Of a stretch of 64,000 nucleotides of DNA, positions 44,919 to 54,428 are shown one piece after another. Made by a program: the position numbers and the translations under genes. The DNA comes from Chryseosolibacter sp964551035. GTDB lineage: Bacteria > Bacteroidota > Bacteroidia > Cytophagales > Cyclobacteriaceae. The notes below the pieces were generated by a model. That model was not told the origin of the DNA and searched no databases. It worked only from the letters and a program-made list of their open reading frames with translations. Each line of letters opens with the position of its first letter. Positions within the stretch are counted from its first letter, which is position 1. The stretch is taken from assembly GCA_964551035.1 (NCBI GenBank), contig CAZKBK010000019.1, forward strand, positions 25,115 through 89,114, read 5' to 3'.

Positions 44919-45911
44919 TCAGATGCTGCCAACGGCCCCTTCCCTTGAGCTTTTTCCGGCTATGGCCTCAGCCTCCGCCACTTCGAAGGCATGCTCCTCC
45001 ACGCGCAGCAGGCTGTCGTAGGGCCCACGCGGCGAGATGAGCTTGACGATCACGGGCGACGTCTCCACCGCGATGAACAACAACATGATGAACAGGTGCG
45101 CCCAGAGGATGGCATCGCTGGCGGCCGTAATGCGACTTAGCGCCTCCAGCCGCGCCGCGAGCCCGTCGATGGTACTCCGCTCCATCGCCGCAAGGTCGCG
45201 CCCCATGGCAGCCTCGCTTGCGGCCAGTGCCGTCTCGATACGCGCGATCCGCGGACCGTACGCATCCTGCATCCGGCGCAGTTCCGCGTCGGCCCGGTTC
45301 GCGTCGGCCTTCTTGATCTTATAAATCGGTCCCGGGTTTCGGCGCATGCTTCCGCCCGTGCCGTCTGCCTCTTCCCGGGCAATGCGCACCAGTTCATCGC
45401 GGGTCCTTTTCCGGGCGCCGATCTCGCCGCGCAACGCGTCGCGCTCGGCTTTCAGGCTGTCCTGATGGGGAATATAACGCAGCTTCAGTTCGCGCTCCTG
45501 CCGCGCATAGGCTTCCTGTTCCATCACCGTAAGTTCCGGCGCGATCTCCTTTTCGAAAATCTTCAGTTCAAGGGGCTTTGCAATGACGATGGAGATGATC
45601 AGCGCCAGCATTATCCTGGGGGTAGCCATCCAGAGCTCTTGCCGCATGTTGCCCACCTTGCGCATGCTGCTGATGATGTAGCGGTCGAGGTTGAAGATCA
45701 TGAGACCCCAGATCAGCCCGAAAACCACGGCGGCAGACACCTGGTCGAAGACCGTATAGAGGGCATATCCTGCGGCCAGCGCAGCGAAGAGGCCGGTAAA
45801 GAAAATGGTCGCGCCCATGCCGGCGTATTTGTTCGTTTCCGTGGGACACTTTTCGAGGAGTGAGCGGTCCGCGCCTGAGCATATGAGGAAAAAGGAGGCG
45901 ATCTTGGTCAT
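44919..45911 (-). CDS. DUF4407 membrane protein with long coiled coil
   Basis: A 330-residue protein: two membrane helices in the first 70 residues (GATIFFTGLFAALAAGYALY and a second), NLDRYIISSMRKV, a third helix, then a charged coiled coil of about 130 residues (ALRGEIGARKRTRDELVRI onward) and a last helix near WAHLFIMLLFIAVETSPVIVK. This layout is DUF4407. Function unknown. It has about 280 bp of non-coding sequence upstream. Confidence 0.9.
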   Translation of the reverse strand: MTKIASFFLICSGADRSLLEKCPTETNKYAGMGATIFFTGLFAALAAGYALYTVFDQVSAAVVFGLIWGLMIFNLDRYIISSMRKVGNMRQELWMATPRIMLALIISIVIAKPLELKIFEKEIAPELTVMEQEAYARQERELKLRYIPHQDSLKAERDALRGEIGARKRTRDELVRIAREEADGTGGSMRRNPGPIYKIKKADANRADAELRRMQDAYGPRIARIETALAASEAAMGRDLAAMERSTIDGLAARLEALSRITAASDAILWAHLFIMLLFIAVETSPVIVKLISPRGPYDSLLRVEEHAFEVAEAEAIAGKSSREGAVGSI

Positions 45912-46154
45912 GTATGGGAAAAAACGGCTGAAAAACCCGCGTTATTGCGGCGGCTCACGCAAATTCGGAGCCAGTTACATTTTCAGCGAAGGCACCCTCA
46001 AATCTGCGTTACGGGCAGCTGCGGATGTACAAATATGGACAGGGCCTGTGCGGAACAACGGCCGCCAGACCGCCAGCCGGAGATGAACGCCAAGACAAAC
46101 TGTTGCATGTAATGAAAGGCGCCACATGTTCACAATCGGCGAAGGTCACCCCCC

Positions 46155-46162
46155 TACCTTTG
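46155..46162 (+). promoter_or_regulatory. Candidate Bacteroidota -7 box
   Basis: TACCTTTG fits the TAnnTTTG -7 consensus of Bacteroidota and lies 27 bp before the start of the small gene at 46190. The -33 box is weak, so this is tentative. Confidence 0.45.
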
Positions 46163-46189
46163 TTCTACACCTGATAACTGACTTGTGAT

Positions 46190-46360
46190 ATGAACCTGGA
46201 AGGATTGACACCGCAGCAGCGCAAGTTTATCGTGGACCTCAGCAAGAGGATTCATTCACTGGAGACCAAGCTGGCTGTCTTGCAGGCGCGGCTGGTCAAG
46301 ATCGATCCGGAACTCACCTCCAGCCTCGCCCGCGATTTCACCCACCTGAGCCTGAACTGA
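46190..46360 (+). CDS. Small coiled-coil protein, 56 aa
   Basis: An open frame of 56 codons, MNLEGLTPQQRKFIVDLSKR at its start, then HSLETKLAVLQARLVKIDPEL. It is rich in heptad-like Leu/Ile positions and has no Cys or signal. A -7-like TACCTTTG lies just upstream. I do not recognise it. The promoter-like box and helical composition support a real gene, but it has no relative in this window to compare with. Confidence 0.5.
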   Translation: MNLEGLTPQQRKFIVDLSKRIHSLETKLAVLQARLVKIDPELTSSLARDFTHLSLN

Positions 46361-46421
46361 CCGCACGCAAGTGATGGTCGACGGTCAAACCGTGGATGGT
46401 GGACGATCAAGCGGTCGACGC

Positions 46422-46664
46422 TCAACGCTCCCGCTGCAACGAACAGAAAAAATCTTCAAGCGTGATCTTGTGAATGGCAAGCAGCCGGCAGAGGCTCTTG
46501 AGGGTGAGATTGGTCTTTCCTTTTTCCATCCTCCAGTACTGGACACGGGGGATGTCAAAATCATAGGCAAAGTCTTCGTGACTGGTGTATCCCTTCTCTT
46601 TACGCAACTCGGTAAGTCTCGCCCCAATTCGCTCCAATGTCGCCTTTAACGCATCTTCTTTCAC
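46422..46664 (-). CDS. Small XRE-family HTH regulator
   Basis: An 80-residue protein with the HTH LTELRKEKGYTSHEDFAYDF then DIPRVQYWRMEKGKTNLTL, and a following helix LCRLLAIHKITLEDFF. This is a stand-alone regulator of a type common in Bacteroidota. A divergent gap of about 190 bp separates it from the esterase gene at 46858. Confidence 0.85.
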   Translation of the reverse strand: MKEDALKATLERIGARLTELRKEKGYTSHEDFAYDFDIPRVQYWRMEKGKTNLTLKSLCRLLAIHKITLEDFFCSLQRER

Positions 46665-46857
46665 AGCAGTCTATTAATGATTCTTCGTTTCGCTAATTTG
46701 TTTAGTAAACACCCCGCCTGTTACCCCGTATAATAGCACCTCATTTATGATACATGGTAGCGATGGCGTGACCCTCTCCCGCCAAAAGTGTTTCAGCGAA
46801 CGAGCCTTAAAATAACGCGCCAATTTGTGCCGCACGGGACGATCTTGAGAATGGGTT

Positions 46858-47691
46858 ATGCTTTCTGCGCAATTTTTTCAAACTTGGGGCAAACGTCCAT
46901 ACCCCTTGAAACAGCTGATAGTTACCATCGTCGCCATGGCCGTGTTGTGTCAGGGCCGCGCACAGGATACCACCGCGTACGAAAAGAGGAACTTTGTCTC
47001 CTCCAGCGGCCATAACCTGCCGTACCGTATTCTTTTTCCCGAGGGATACAGCAAGGACAAATCCTACCCGCTGGTGCTGTTCCTTCATGGCGCCGGCGAG
47101 CGTGGCAACGACAACACCAGTCAGCTTATTCATGGTGCGCGAATGTTCCTCGATGCGGACGTGCGGGCGAAATACCCGGCGATCGTAGTGTTCCCGCAGT
47201 GCCCCCGTGAAAGTTACTGGTCGGCGGTCAAGATCGACCGGTCGGAGAATCCCTACACGCTGGACTTCGACTATGCGGAAGCGCCGACACCCGCGCTCGA
47301 GGCCGTGGCGGAACTGGTCACCAAACTCTCGCGCGAGGAAGCCGTCGACCCCGACCGCCGCTATGTGATGGGCTTGTCCATGGGCGGCATGGGTACTTTC
47401 GAGATGGTATACCGGCATCCCCGTACCTTCGCGGCGGCCGTTCCGATCTGCGGAGGCGGCGACGATAGCCGCTACGACAAGCGTGTCCGCGACGTGGCCT
47501 TCTGGCTCTTCCACGGTGCCGCCGACGCGGTCGTCAACGTCGAAGAATCCCGCGCCATGGAACGCCGGCTGCGGGAACTCGAGGTCAGGGAACTGGACTA
47601 CACGGAATATCCCGGCGTCAACCACAACAGTTGGGACAGCGCCTTCGCCGAACCGGAACTGCTTCCCTGGCTGTTCTCTCAAAAACGATAA
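46858..47691 (+). CDS. Exported alpha/beta-hydrolase esterase
   Basis: A 277-residue hydrolase with an N-terminal export signal (cleavage after QGRAQ likely). It has the oxyanion region FLHGAGERGNDN, the nucleophile elbow GLSMGGMGT, an Asp in LFHGAADAVV and the late His in GVNHNSWDSA: a complete Ser-Asp-His triad. The family includes feruloyl/acetyl esterases (CE1-like) and prolyl-oligopeptidase-type hydrolases. A role in removing side groups from xylan is possible, but it is not close to the xylan genes. Confidence 0.87.
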   Translation: MLSAQFFQTWGKRPYPLKQLIVTIVAMAVLCQGRAQDTTAYEKRNFVSSSGHNLPYRILFPEGYSKDKSYPLVLFLHGAGERGNDNTSQLIHGARMFLDADVRAKYPAIVVFPQCPRESYWSAVKIDRSENPYTLDFDYAEAPTPALEAVAELVTKLSREEAVDPDRRYVMGLSMGGMGTFEMVYRHPRTFAAAVPICGGGDDSRYDKRVRDVAFWLFHGAADAVVNVEESRAMERRLRELEVRELDYTEYPGVNHNSWDSAFAEPELLPWLFSQKR

Positions 47692-47797
47692 CCGGCATCC
47701 ATCCCCGACGAGGCCGGGCCCACGCGAAACGCCGGGTCAGGTCGTCCCTTTTTACCATACCAAAAGGTTTATAACTTTACAGCCTTTCCACTATGGC

Positions 47798-49459
47798 ATG
47801 ACTGACGAAAAGAGCCTGAACTTCCTTGAAGAAATCGTTGAACGGGATGCCCGCGACGCCCGGTATGATAAGATCGTGACAAGGTTTCCCCCCGAACCCA
47901 ACGGCTATCTCCACATGGGCCACGCCAAGAGCATTTGCCTGAACTTCGGGCTCACGCGGAAGTTCGGCGGCTATACCAACCTGCGGTTCGATGACACAAA
48001 CCCCGTGACTGAAGAGACGGAATACGTCGACAGCATCAAGAACGACGTCCGCTGGTTGGGTTTTCAATGGGAGAATGAACGCTACGCCTCCGACTACTTC
48101 CCGCAGTTGTACGCCTTCGCCCTGAAACTCATCGACAAGGGGCTCGCCTACGTGGATGATTCCACGAGCGAAGAAATCGCCGAACAGAAGGGAACGCCCA
48201 CGGCGCCGGGAAGGGAAAACCAATATCGCCGGCGTACCCCGGAAGAGAATCGCCGGCTCTTTGAGGAAATGAAGGCGGGCAAATACCGCGATGGAGAGAA
48301 AGTACTGCGCGCGAAGATCGACATGGCCCACACGAACATGCACATGCGCGATCCCATTCTCTACAGGATAAAGCACGCGCACCACCACCGCACGGGCGAC
48401 ACCTGGTGCATTTACCCGATGTACGACTTCGCCCACGGCCAGAGCGACGCCATCGAGGGCGTAACCCACAGCGTTTGCACGCTGGAGTTTATCCCCCACC
48501 GCGAACTCTACGACTGGCTCATCGAAAAACTGGAGATCTACCCGTCGAAACAGTATGAGTTCGCACGCCTGAACATGACCTATACCATCATGAGCAAGCG
48601 CAAATTGTTACAGCTTGTCAACGACGGCCATGTGAACGGATGGGACGATCCGCGCATGCCTACATTGAGTGGCGTACGGCGGCGGGGTTACACGCCCGAA
48701 AGCATCCGCGAGTTCTGCGAGAAGATCGGCGTGGCCAAGCGGGAGAATATGATCGACGTGGGCCTCCTCGAGTTCTGCGTCCGCGAACACCTCAACCACA
48801 TCGCCCTGCGGCGCATGGTCGTCTTCGATCCCGTAAAAGTGGTTATCACCAACTACCCGGAAGGGGCGGCTGAAATGCTTGCTGGCGAAGACAACCCGGA
48901 AGACCCGGCAAGCCCTTCGCGTGAGATTCCCTTCGGTCGAGAACTGTACATCGAGCGCGAGGACTTCATGGAGCATCCGCCGAAGAAATATTTCCGGCTG
49001 TCGCCGGGACAAATGGTTCGCCTGAAGCACGCCTACATTATCCGATGCGAGGAAGCCGTAAAAGATGAACGCGGCGACGTCGTTGAAATTCGTTGCACCT
49101 ATGTTCCCGAAAGCCGCAGCGGGTCCGACACGTCGGGCATCAGCGTCAAGGGTACACTCCACTGGGTTAGCGTGAAAGATGGCCTCCACGTGGAGGCGAG
49201 GATGTACGACCGCCTTTTTAAGGTGGCGGACGTGAGCGAGATGGACGGCGACTTCCGCGAACATCTCAATCCCGATTCGCTACAGGTCGTCACGCACGCC
49301 GTGGGCGAGCCTGCCCTCGCAACAGCCCGCGGCGAGGAGCGCTATCAGTTCCTCCGCAAAGGGTACTTCTGCCTCGATCCGGATTCCACCAGCGACCACC
49401 TGATCTTTAACCGCACGGTGACCCTACGCGACCTGTGGACGAAGGGTGCAAAAGGCTGA
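47798..49459 (+). CDS. glnS: Glutaminyl-tRNA synthetase
   Basis: A 553-residue class I aminoacyl-tRNA synthetase matching E. coli GlnS. The ATP-binding HIGH motif appears as HMGH (39-42) in FPPEPNGYLHMGHAKS; substrate and tRNA-contact regions follow in LRFDDTNPVTEETEYVDSI, and the KMSKS loop is IMSKRKL, the GlnRS form. The C-terminal beta-barrels for anticodon recognition are complete. It charges tRNA-Gln with glutamine in the cytoplasm. The ATG at 47798 is chosen because it begins the family N-terminus; the frame extends far upstream through the esterase gene, which is a different gene. Confidence 0.97.
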   Translation: MTDEKSLNFLEEIVERDARDARYDKIVTRFPPEPNGYLHMGHAKSICLNFGLTRKFGGYTNLRFDDTNPVTEETEYVDSIKNDVRWLGFQWENERYASDYFPQLYAFALKLIDKGLAYVDDSTSEEIAEQKGTPTAPGRENQYRRRTPEENRRLFEEMKAGKYRDGEKVLRAKIDMAHTNMHMRDPILYRIKHAHHHRTGDTWCIYPMYDFAHGQSDAIEGVTHSVCTLEFIPHRELYDWLIEKLEIYPSKQYEFARLNMTYTIMSKRKLLQLVNDGHVNGWDDPRMPTLSGVRRRGYTPESIREFCEKIGVAKRENMIDVGLLEFCVREHLNHIALRRMVVFDPVKVVITNYPEGAAEMLAGEDNPEDPASPSREIPFGRELYIEREDFMEHPPKKYFRLSPGQMVRLKHAYIIRCEEAVKDERGDVVEIRCTYVPESRSGSDTSGISVKGTLHWVSVKDGLHVEARMYDRLFKVADVSEMDGDFREHLNPDSLQVVTHAVGEPALATARGEERYQFLRKGYFCLDPDSTSDHLIFNRTVTLRDLWTKGAKG

Positions 49460-49507
49460 TCTCCGAACCTCGTTGGCTGGAAATTGTCGCTTACCAGCGG
49501 CGCATCG

Positions 49508-49916
49508 TCAAAACACCACGAAGAAGAACTCGGTCTTGTCGTTGGAATACCCCAGAATAAAGGCAAGCGATTTCACCAGTTTGGAAAATTTGTCGGGCTT
49601 CACGAGGAATCGTGCCCCCAACAGTTTGCAATTGTTGATCTCGTCCTGGTTTGAGGTGGTGGAATACATCACCACGTTGATATCGCGGAAACGCGGGTTG
49701 CGCCGGATTTCCTCCAGGCATTTCCGCCCGTCCATCACCGGCATGTTGATGTCGAGGAAAATGTAGTCGGGAGACAACACCACGCTGTCGAGGACCTCCA
49801 GGGCTTCCTGGCCATTGGTGGCGCTGAGCACCACGATCTTTTTGATCGATTTCCCTTACGGCCTCGGTAAAAAACTCAAAGTCCTCCGTATCATCATCCA
49901 CAGCTAGTATGATCAT
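49508..49916 (-). pseudogene. Receiver-domain gene split by a frameshift
   Basis: The N-terminal part MIILAVDDDTEDFEFFTEAV then REIDQ lies in one frame, and the rest (IVVLSATNGQEALEVL, YIFLDINMPVMDGRKCL with the phospho-acceptor Asp, FLVKPDKF with the Lys) in another. The break is at or near the five-T run 49839-49843. Joined, the pieces make a normal single-domain receiver of about 135 residues with all key residues. One missing or extra base accounts for it, so either a sequencing error or a recent inactivating change. Confidence 0.8.
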
Positions 49917-49983
49917 AAATCAATCGGGGTTTGCCGAAAGATACGATCATTTTTTAAGGCGAAAGTGCGACAAGTTGGCTTTT

Positions 49984-50295
49984 TTATTGTGAGACGGCGA
50001 GGCTGTTTTGGGAATAGTGTCCCACCGACATGCCCGATTTCAGTACCACCGGTATCCGGTACGAATACAGCAGTTTCTTTATCCGCGTTTCCCATGCCTT
50101 TACACTGAAGCGGAAGGTCACGCGACCCGACGTTTGCGGATATTTCTCCACAGGTCCCAGGTCAAGGGAAGACTGAATGATCTCCTCATATAAGGCGGAA
50201 CGATTGAGCAGGAGATAGAATCCCCAAAGCTTTATCTCGACCACATCCTGATTGGCTTTGTGCGGGGTTGAATCGGTGTTGGCGGTTGCTGTCAT
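49984..50295 (-). CDS. Unknown 103-aa protein
   Basis: A soluble 103-residue protein, with DVVEIKLWGFYLLLNRSALY in the middle and a basic second half (SVKAWETRIKKLLYSYRI). No motif is recognised. It lies between the frameshifted receiver gene and the SBP-histidine kinase gene, all on the minus strand, so it could be part of the same signalling group, but only position suggests this. Confidence 0.6.
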   Translation of the reverse strand: MTATANTDSTPHKANQDVVEIKLWGFYLLLNRSALYEEIIQSSLDLGPVEKYPQTSGRVTFRFSVKAWETRIKKLLYSYRIPVVLKSGMSVGHYSQNSLAVSQ

Positions 50296-50350
50296 AACGG
50301 TAATGGATTGGATGTACCGTCACGGTCAAAAAATTATACCATTCCCCAAA

Positions 50351-52153
50351 TCAGCCTTTCTCAAACTCGACAATAAAGGTAGCGCCTTTCCCGGCCTGGG
50401 TTTCGCACCAGACCCTGCCGTTCATCAATTCGACGTAGCGCTTTACGATCGATAAGCCGAGGCCCGTCGAATGTTCACCTCCGGTGGGCTTGGCGCTTAG
50501 TTTTTGAAATTTCCTGAACAGAAGCTTCAGGTCGTCTTCGCTGATGCCGGGACCCGAATCCCTGACGAGGATCTGAACGCGGTCGTCCTCCCGCCGCGTG
50601 CCGATGTGTACTTCTTTGCCCCGGTCTGAAAACTTGATGGCGTTTGACAGCAGGTTCTCCATAACCTGGGTGACAAAAAGCTGGTCGCCCTTTATCTTCA
50701 GGCCGTTTTGCGGCGCCGTGTAGATGCGGATATCCTTTCGGGTGGCGACTTCATCAAACGTCTTGACGACCTGCGTGATCAGCGGCGCCACCGGCAGGTC
50801 TTCCATGAGGAGCTTGACGCGGTTTTGTTCGATGGAGTCTAGGTCCAGGATATTGCTGATCATCTTATTGAGCCGGATGGCAGCGTCGGTAATTCCCTGC
50901 AAGAGGTCCCTTTGTTCCGCGGGCAACGCCGGATCGCTGACCATGCACACTTGTGCGAGCCCCTGCACGTGATTGATCGGCGTACGCAGGTCGTGTGCGA
51001 GGATGCTGATGAGGTTGGTCTTCTCTTCGTCCAGCGCAATGAGTTGACTGTTGCGTTTTTCCAACTGCCGGTTTTTCAGTTCAATGCTCTTTCGTTGTTC
51101 CTCGATCTTTTTCTTTTGCTGGCTTCGTTTGGTATAAAGGACGATGATGACGATGAGGAACACCAGGATGAGGGTGGAGAGCGCGATGAGAAAATTTCTG
51201 GCGCGTGTTTCCTGCTCTATCCTTTCGTATTTACCCATCAGGTCTTTGTACTGGATCTCTTTTTCCTTGGTGAGCAGCACGACCATGTCGTTTGATTGGA
51301 TGGCGAGGCCTTCGATAAAATAGTAGAGTTCGAGATCGATATAGCGTCCGATGATACCCTTCAGCGTGGCTGGGAACGAGGGGTCATTAAAGAAGGCCGC
51401 CAATGGCTCCGACCAATCGCTGCCCGCAGGATGAATAAAGGCATAGCCCTCGCGTTTGACGGGGAACAGGTTCTGTCGGTTGACGTTAACGGATGGATCA
51501 TCGCTGAAGATCATCATATAGACCGGCAGGTCGATGAAGCCGAAGGCGCTGTCGCGGGCCTCGACCGCCCGCATGATGTTTTCACTGCTGGGAATGTATT
51601 GCATCCGGAAGTCGAGTTTGCCTTCCGCCCTCAGCTTGAGGAGGTCTTGCTCGTACGTCGTTTCCGCGATGGTAATGGCCGTAAGCTCCGAAAATATTTG
51701 ATTGAACTCGTCGCGGCTCGCAACGATAGGGACGTCCTTGCTGGTGATCAACACGGAGATGTCCGACATGTATGAATCGCTGAAACCGACTTCGTCCTGG
51801 CGTTCGGGTGTGATGGAAAACGCCGATGCCCCGAAAACGCCGCCGCCCGCGGGCCGGCTCCGGATGATGTCGTAGGTGTCGCCAAAGCTCCTGGCCTCGA
51901 TCCAGTTCACCTCAAGGTCGACGTCGTAGCGGGTCTCGACAAATTGCCGGAAGGCCTCGAAGATCTCGTATTCAATGCCGGCCATCCCTTCGGCGTTCTG
52001 GTAAATGAAGGGCTGAGATTCGTACCAGTACACGTTGACCGTACCCTTGCCGCTGTTGCGCACGTGCTTCCACGCGTCTCCATCCGTCTGGGCAAAGGCG
52101 GCCGTTGAGAGGAGTCCGGCAATGAAAGTCCACGAGGGTCCGTGTTTTAGCAT
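50351..52153 (-). CDS. Hybrid solute-binding-protein sensor histidine kinase
   Basis: A 600-residue kinase with a signal peptide (ending STAAFAQ), a family-3 solute-binding-protein sensor (about 35-260; VYWYESQPFIYQNAEGMAGI), one membrane helix (FLIALSTLILVFLIVIIVLY), a coiled coil, HisKA with ISILAHDLRTPI and HATPase with NLLSNAIKF, RDSGPGI and STGLGLSIV. The sensor probably binds an amino acid or similar small molecule in the periplasm. The frameshifted receiver nearby (49508) is a candidate partner. The ATG at 52153 starts the signal peptide. Confidence 0.92.
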   Translation of the reverse strand: MLKHGPSWTFIAGLLSTAAFAQTDGDAWKHVRNSGKGTVNVYWYESQPFIYQNAEGMAGIEYEIFEAFRQFVETRYDVDLEVNWIEARSFGDTYDIIRSRPAGGGVFGASAFSITPERQDEVGFSDSYMSDISVLITSKDVPIVASRDEFNQIFSELTAITIAETTYEQDLLKLRAEGKLDFRMQYIPSSENIMRAVEARDSAFGFIDLPVYMMIFSDDPSVNVNRQNLFPVKREGYAFIHPAGSDWSEPLAAFFNDPSFPATLKGIIGRYIDLELYYFIEGLAIQSNDMVVLLTKEKEIQYKDLMGKYERIEQETRARNFLIALSTLILVFLIVIIVLYTKRSQQKKKIEEQRKSIELKNRQLEKRNSQLIALDEEKTNLISILAHDLRTPINHVQGLAQVCMVSDPALPAEQRDLLQGITDAAIRLNKMISNILDLDSIEQNRVKLLMEDLPVAPLITQVVKTFDEVATRKDIRIYTAPQNGLKIKGDQLFVTQVMENLLSNAIKFSDRGKEVHIGTRREDDRVQILVRDSGPGISEDDLKLLFRKFQKLSAKPTGGEHSTGLGLSIVKRYVELMNGRVWCETQAGKGATFIVEFEKG

Positions 52154-52256
52154 AACGGCGGGGTTGATCACAAGCTACGCCTGGAAGGTACGGCCGGAAT
52201 CACCGGCGTTCCCCTGCCAGCGGGAATAGTTTTTATCGATCTAAGTACAAACGTCC

Positions 52257-52547
52257 ATGGAACATCAACTCATTAACGCACTCATCGGGCTTTTGTCCAA
52301 AACCAGCGGCGAATCCCTCATCCACGACCTGGTGCGCGAGGTCGAGGAGAGCGGCAACCAAAAGGTGTGGACTCCTGCCGAAATTGAAAAAGCCCTCAGG
52401 TACATCACCTGGCAGACCGCGAATTTCGGAACGGCCGAAGCTTCCGCGATCATCGAATCGCTCATCACGCGCTATCAACTCCGCGCCGAAACTTTTGCAC
52501 ATCACGACGACAACGGCCCAGCCACGGGCATCAAAGGTCTGCAGTGA
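52257..52547 (+). CDS. Unknown 96-aa protein
   Basis: A 96-residue predicted helical, soluble protein starting MEHQLINALIGLLSKTSGES, with WTPAEIEKALRYITWQTANFG and a short polar tail. No family is recognised. It has a clear ATG, is divergent from the SBP-kinase gene (about 100 bp between starts) and its codon use looks like its neighbours, so I consider it a likely gene. Confidence 0.6.
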   Translation: MEHQLINALIGLLSKTSGESLIHDLVREVEESGNQKVWTPAEIEKALRYITWQTANFGTAEASAIIESLITRYQLRAETFAHHDDNGPATGIKGLQ

Positions 52548-52876
52548 CGTTCCCCTCCACATGGCGGACCTACCAAAGTTACCAACTTTTGGTAAACGTC
52601 CTAACGGAAAACCATGGTTATTCATGATTTGCAAATTCCCTGTCCGGAGAAATTCTTTGTGACCCTCCTTTGGATTGTTCTGTCGATCAAATCGGTGCCG
52701 TAATTTCTGGATTGACTTGTTCATAGCCACATTAGGAGCTGCCTAAGACGCATAGCGCAATGGATTGCATAGTTGCCGAAGCATGCTCCTTCGCGTTCCA
52801 GAAGTTTTGCGACCTGATCAATGTGGTGAATCTGCGTTGTGGTGTGCCTTAATTCAACGCATTGACGCGTCGTTCG
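52548..52876. other. 329-bp gap between convergent genes, with one hairpin
   Basis: Contains an inverted repeat TACCAAAGTT (52571-52580) and AACTTTTGGTA (52584-52594) with one bulge, which may terminate the 96-aa gene. The rest shows no gene or repeat I can support. Confidence 0.5.
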
Positions 52877-53605
52877 TCACTTGTTGTTCTTCACATCTGC
52901 CAGCGCGATCTTCAGTGGAATGCGCTTCAACGGTTTGTCAGCGCTGTACACTTTCACGGCGGCGATCTTGTCGATCACATCAAAGCCCTCGACAACTTCA
53001 CCAAAAACGGTGTATTGCTGGTCGAGGGACATATACCCTCCCTGGGTCATGTAGATTTCCTTTTGTTCGGCGGTGAGGGTCAGGCCATGATTTGCAGCCT
53101 CGGTTTCAACCTGGTAGTCGGCGTACGGCGACCCGTGCACGATAAAAAATTCGGTAGAGGATGACTTCAGTTCCGGGTTATCCTCGTCCTGGCGGGCCAT
53201 GGCCAGCGCGCCTTTTTTGTGAATATACTTCTTGTTGAACTCGGCGGGGATCATGTAGGGCAACTGGTGGTCAGGGTCTCCCGCCTGTATCATGAACTGA
53301 TAAAAGACCCGATAGAATTCGGCATTTTCGTAGTGTCCGTCTTTGATAAGCTTGACAAAATTCGCGCGATGGAGTGGGGTATCGTCGTAGAGATGGATGC
53401 GCATGGTCCCGTATTCCGTTTCAATAACCACTTCGTTCTCGGGGTTCTGTTTGCCGTACCGCGTCAGCAATTCGACAATGTTTTCATTAGTCACGATCTC
53501 TTTCGGTTTTTCTCCGCACGAAGCTATCGCAAAGACGGCGAAGATGGCCACGAGCATTGCCGGCCGTAACGGGAAGAAATGAAAGTTGCAGGAGAATCTG
53601 TTCAT
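52877..53605 (-). CDS. Cyclophilin-type peptidyl-prolyl isomerase, lipoprotein
   Basis: A 242-residue lipoprotein (lipobox IASC near residue 30) with a cyclophilin domain: VVIETEYGTMRIHLYDDTPLH, FYRVFYQFMIQAGDP (the catalytic Arg in FYRV and Gln in IQAGDP), EFFIVHGS and YTVFGEVVEGFDVIDKI. It should speed proline isomerisation in proteins of the periplasm. An alternative start at 53554 begins right at the hydrophobic stretch. Confidence 0.92.
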   Translation of the reverse strand: MNRFSCNFHFFPLRPAMLVAIFAVFAIASCGEKPKEIVTNENIVELLTRYGKQNPENEVVIETEYGTMRIHLYDDTPLHRANFVKLIKDGHYENAEFYRVFYQFMIQAGDPDHQLPYMIPAEFNKKYIHKKGALAMARQDEDNPELKSSSTEFFIVHGSPYADYQVETEAANHGLTLTAEQKEIYMTQGGYMSLDQQYTVFGEVVEGFDVIDKIAAVKVYSADKPLKRIPLKIALADVKNNK

Positions 53606-53689
53606 AGCGGTTTCAAATACAGGGTAAAGTTAGTTGAATTTGGAGAAGTTGAAAGTCGGAGCTGGTTTGAAAGATAGGGCGGTGTGGCA

Positions 53690-54262
53690 GAGAGAGCGGG
53701 TTACAAATTACGAGTTACGAATGACGAATGACGAATGGGAAGAGTGGGGTTGAATTGACGGGTGGGCGTTGTGGATGCCTTAAACGAGACCGGAGGTACG
53801 AGGGACGAAGGACGAGGGACGATGGGAAGAGTGGGGTTGAATTCAAGCGTGTTCGTTGTGGATGAGGTAACGGTGAATTAAGGTACGAGGTAAGAGGGAC
53901 GAGGTACGATGGGAAAGGCGAGGTGCAATTAAGAAGCTTGGCTTAGTGGATCGTTAACCGAAGGCCGGATGCCGAGTTACGAATGACGAATGGGAAGGGC
54001 GGGGTTGAATTCAAGCATGTTCGTTGTGGATGAGGTAACGGTGAATTAAGGTACGAGGTAAGAGGGACGAGGNNNNNNNNNNNNNNNNNNNNNNNNNNNN
54101 NNNNNNNNNNNNNNNNNNNNNNNNNNNNNNNNNNNNNNNNNNNNNNNNNNNNNNNNNNNNNNNNNNNNNNNNTCAAGCATGTTCGTTGTGGATGAGGTAA
54201 CGGTGAATTAAGGTACGAGGTAAGAGGTAAGAGGGACGAGGTAAGAGGGACGAGGGACGGCG
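53690..54262. repeat. Compound repeat tract with heptads and a 100-N gap
   Basis: The tract alternates GAATGACGAATGGGAAG-type heptads with a core reading GGGGTTGAATTCAAGCGTGT, TTCGTTGTGGATGAGG and TAACGGTGAATTAAGG, then GTACGAGGTAAGAGGGACGA heptads. Four to five cores are visible, some degenerate. The 100-N gap at 54073-54172 lies inside the tract, so the true length is unknown. It fills most of the space between the PPIase and DUF2911 genes. Confidence 0.88.
54073..54172. other. Assembly gap, exactly 100 N
   Basis: A run of exactly 100 N, the conventional size for a gap of unknown length. It falls in the middle of a compound repeat, which is the probable cause of the break. Confidence 0.95.
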
Positions 54263-54428
54263 CCGTGGGTATCCCGTAAACGTCGGGATGCATTTTCGAG
54301 ACACGAATTTCACGGTCATCACCACCCGCCACTACCAGCAACCGCCCGCACACAAACGACGCCTTAACGTAACACGCGATTGTAATTGCTTCCTCATGGC
54401 CGTACTTTATTATTAAATCAATCAACTT

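Noticed and set aside
53943..54425. Minus-strand open frame across the N gap
   Set aside because: Repeat-derived low-complexity translation and a run of unknown residues.
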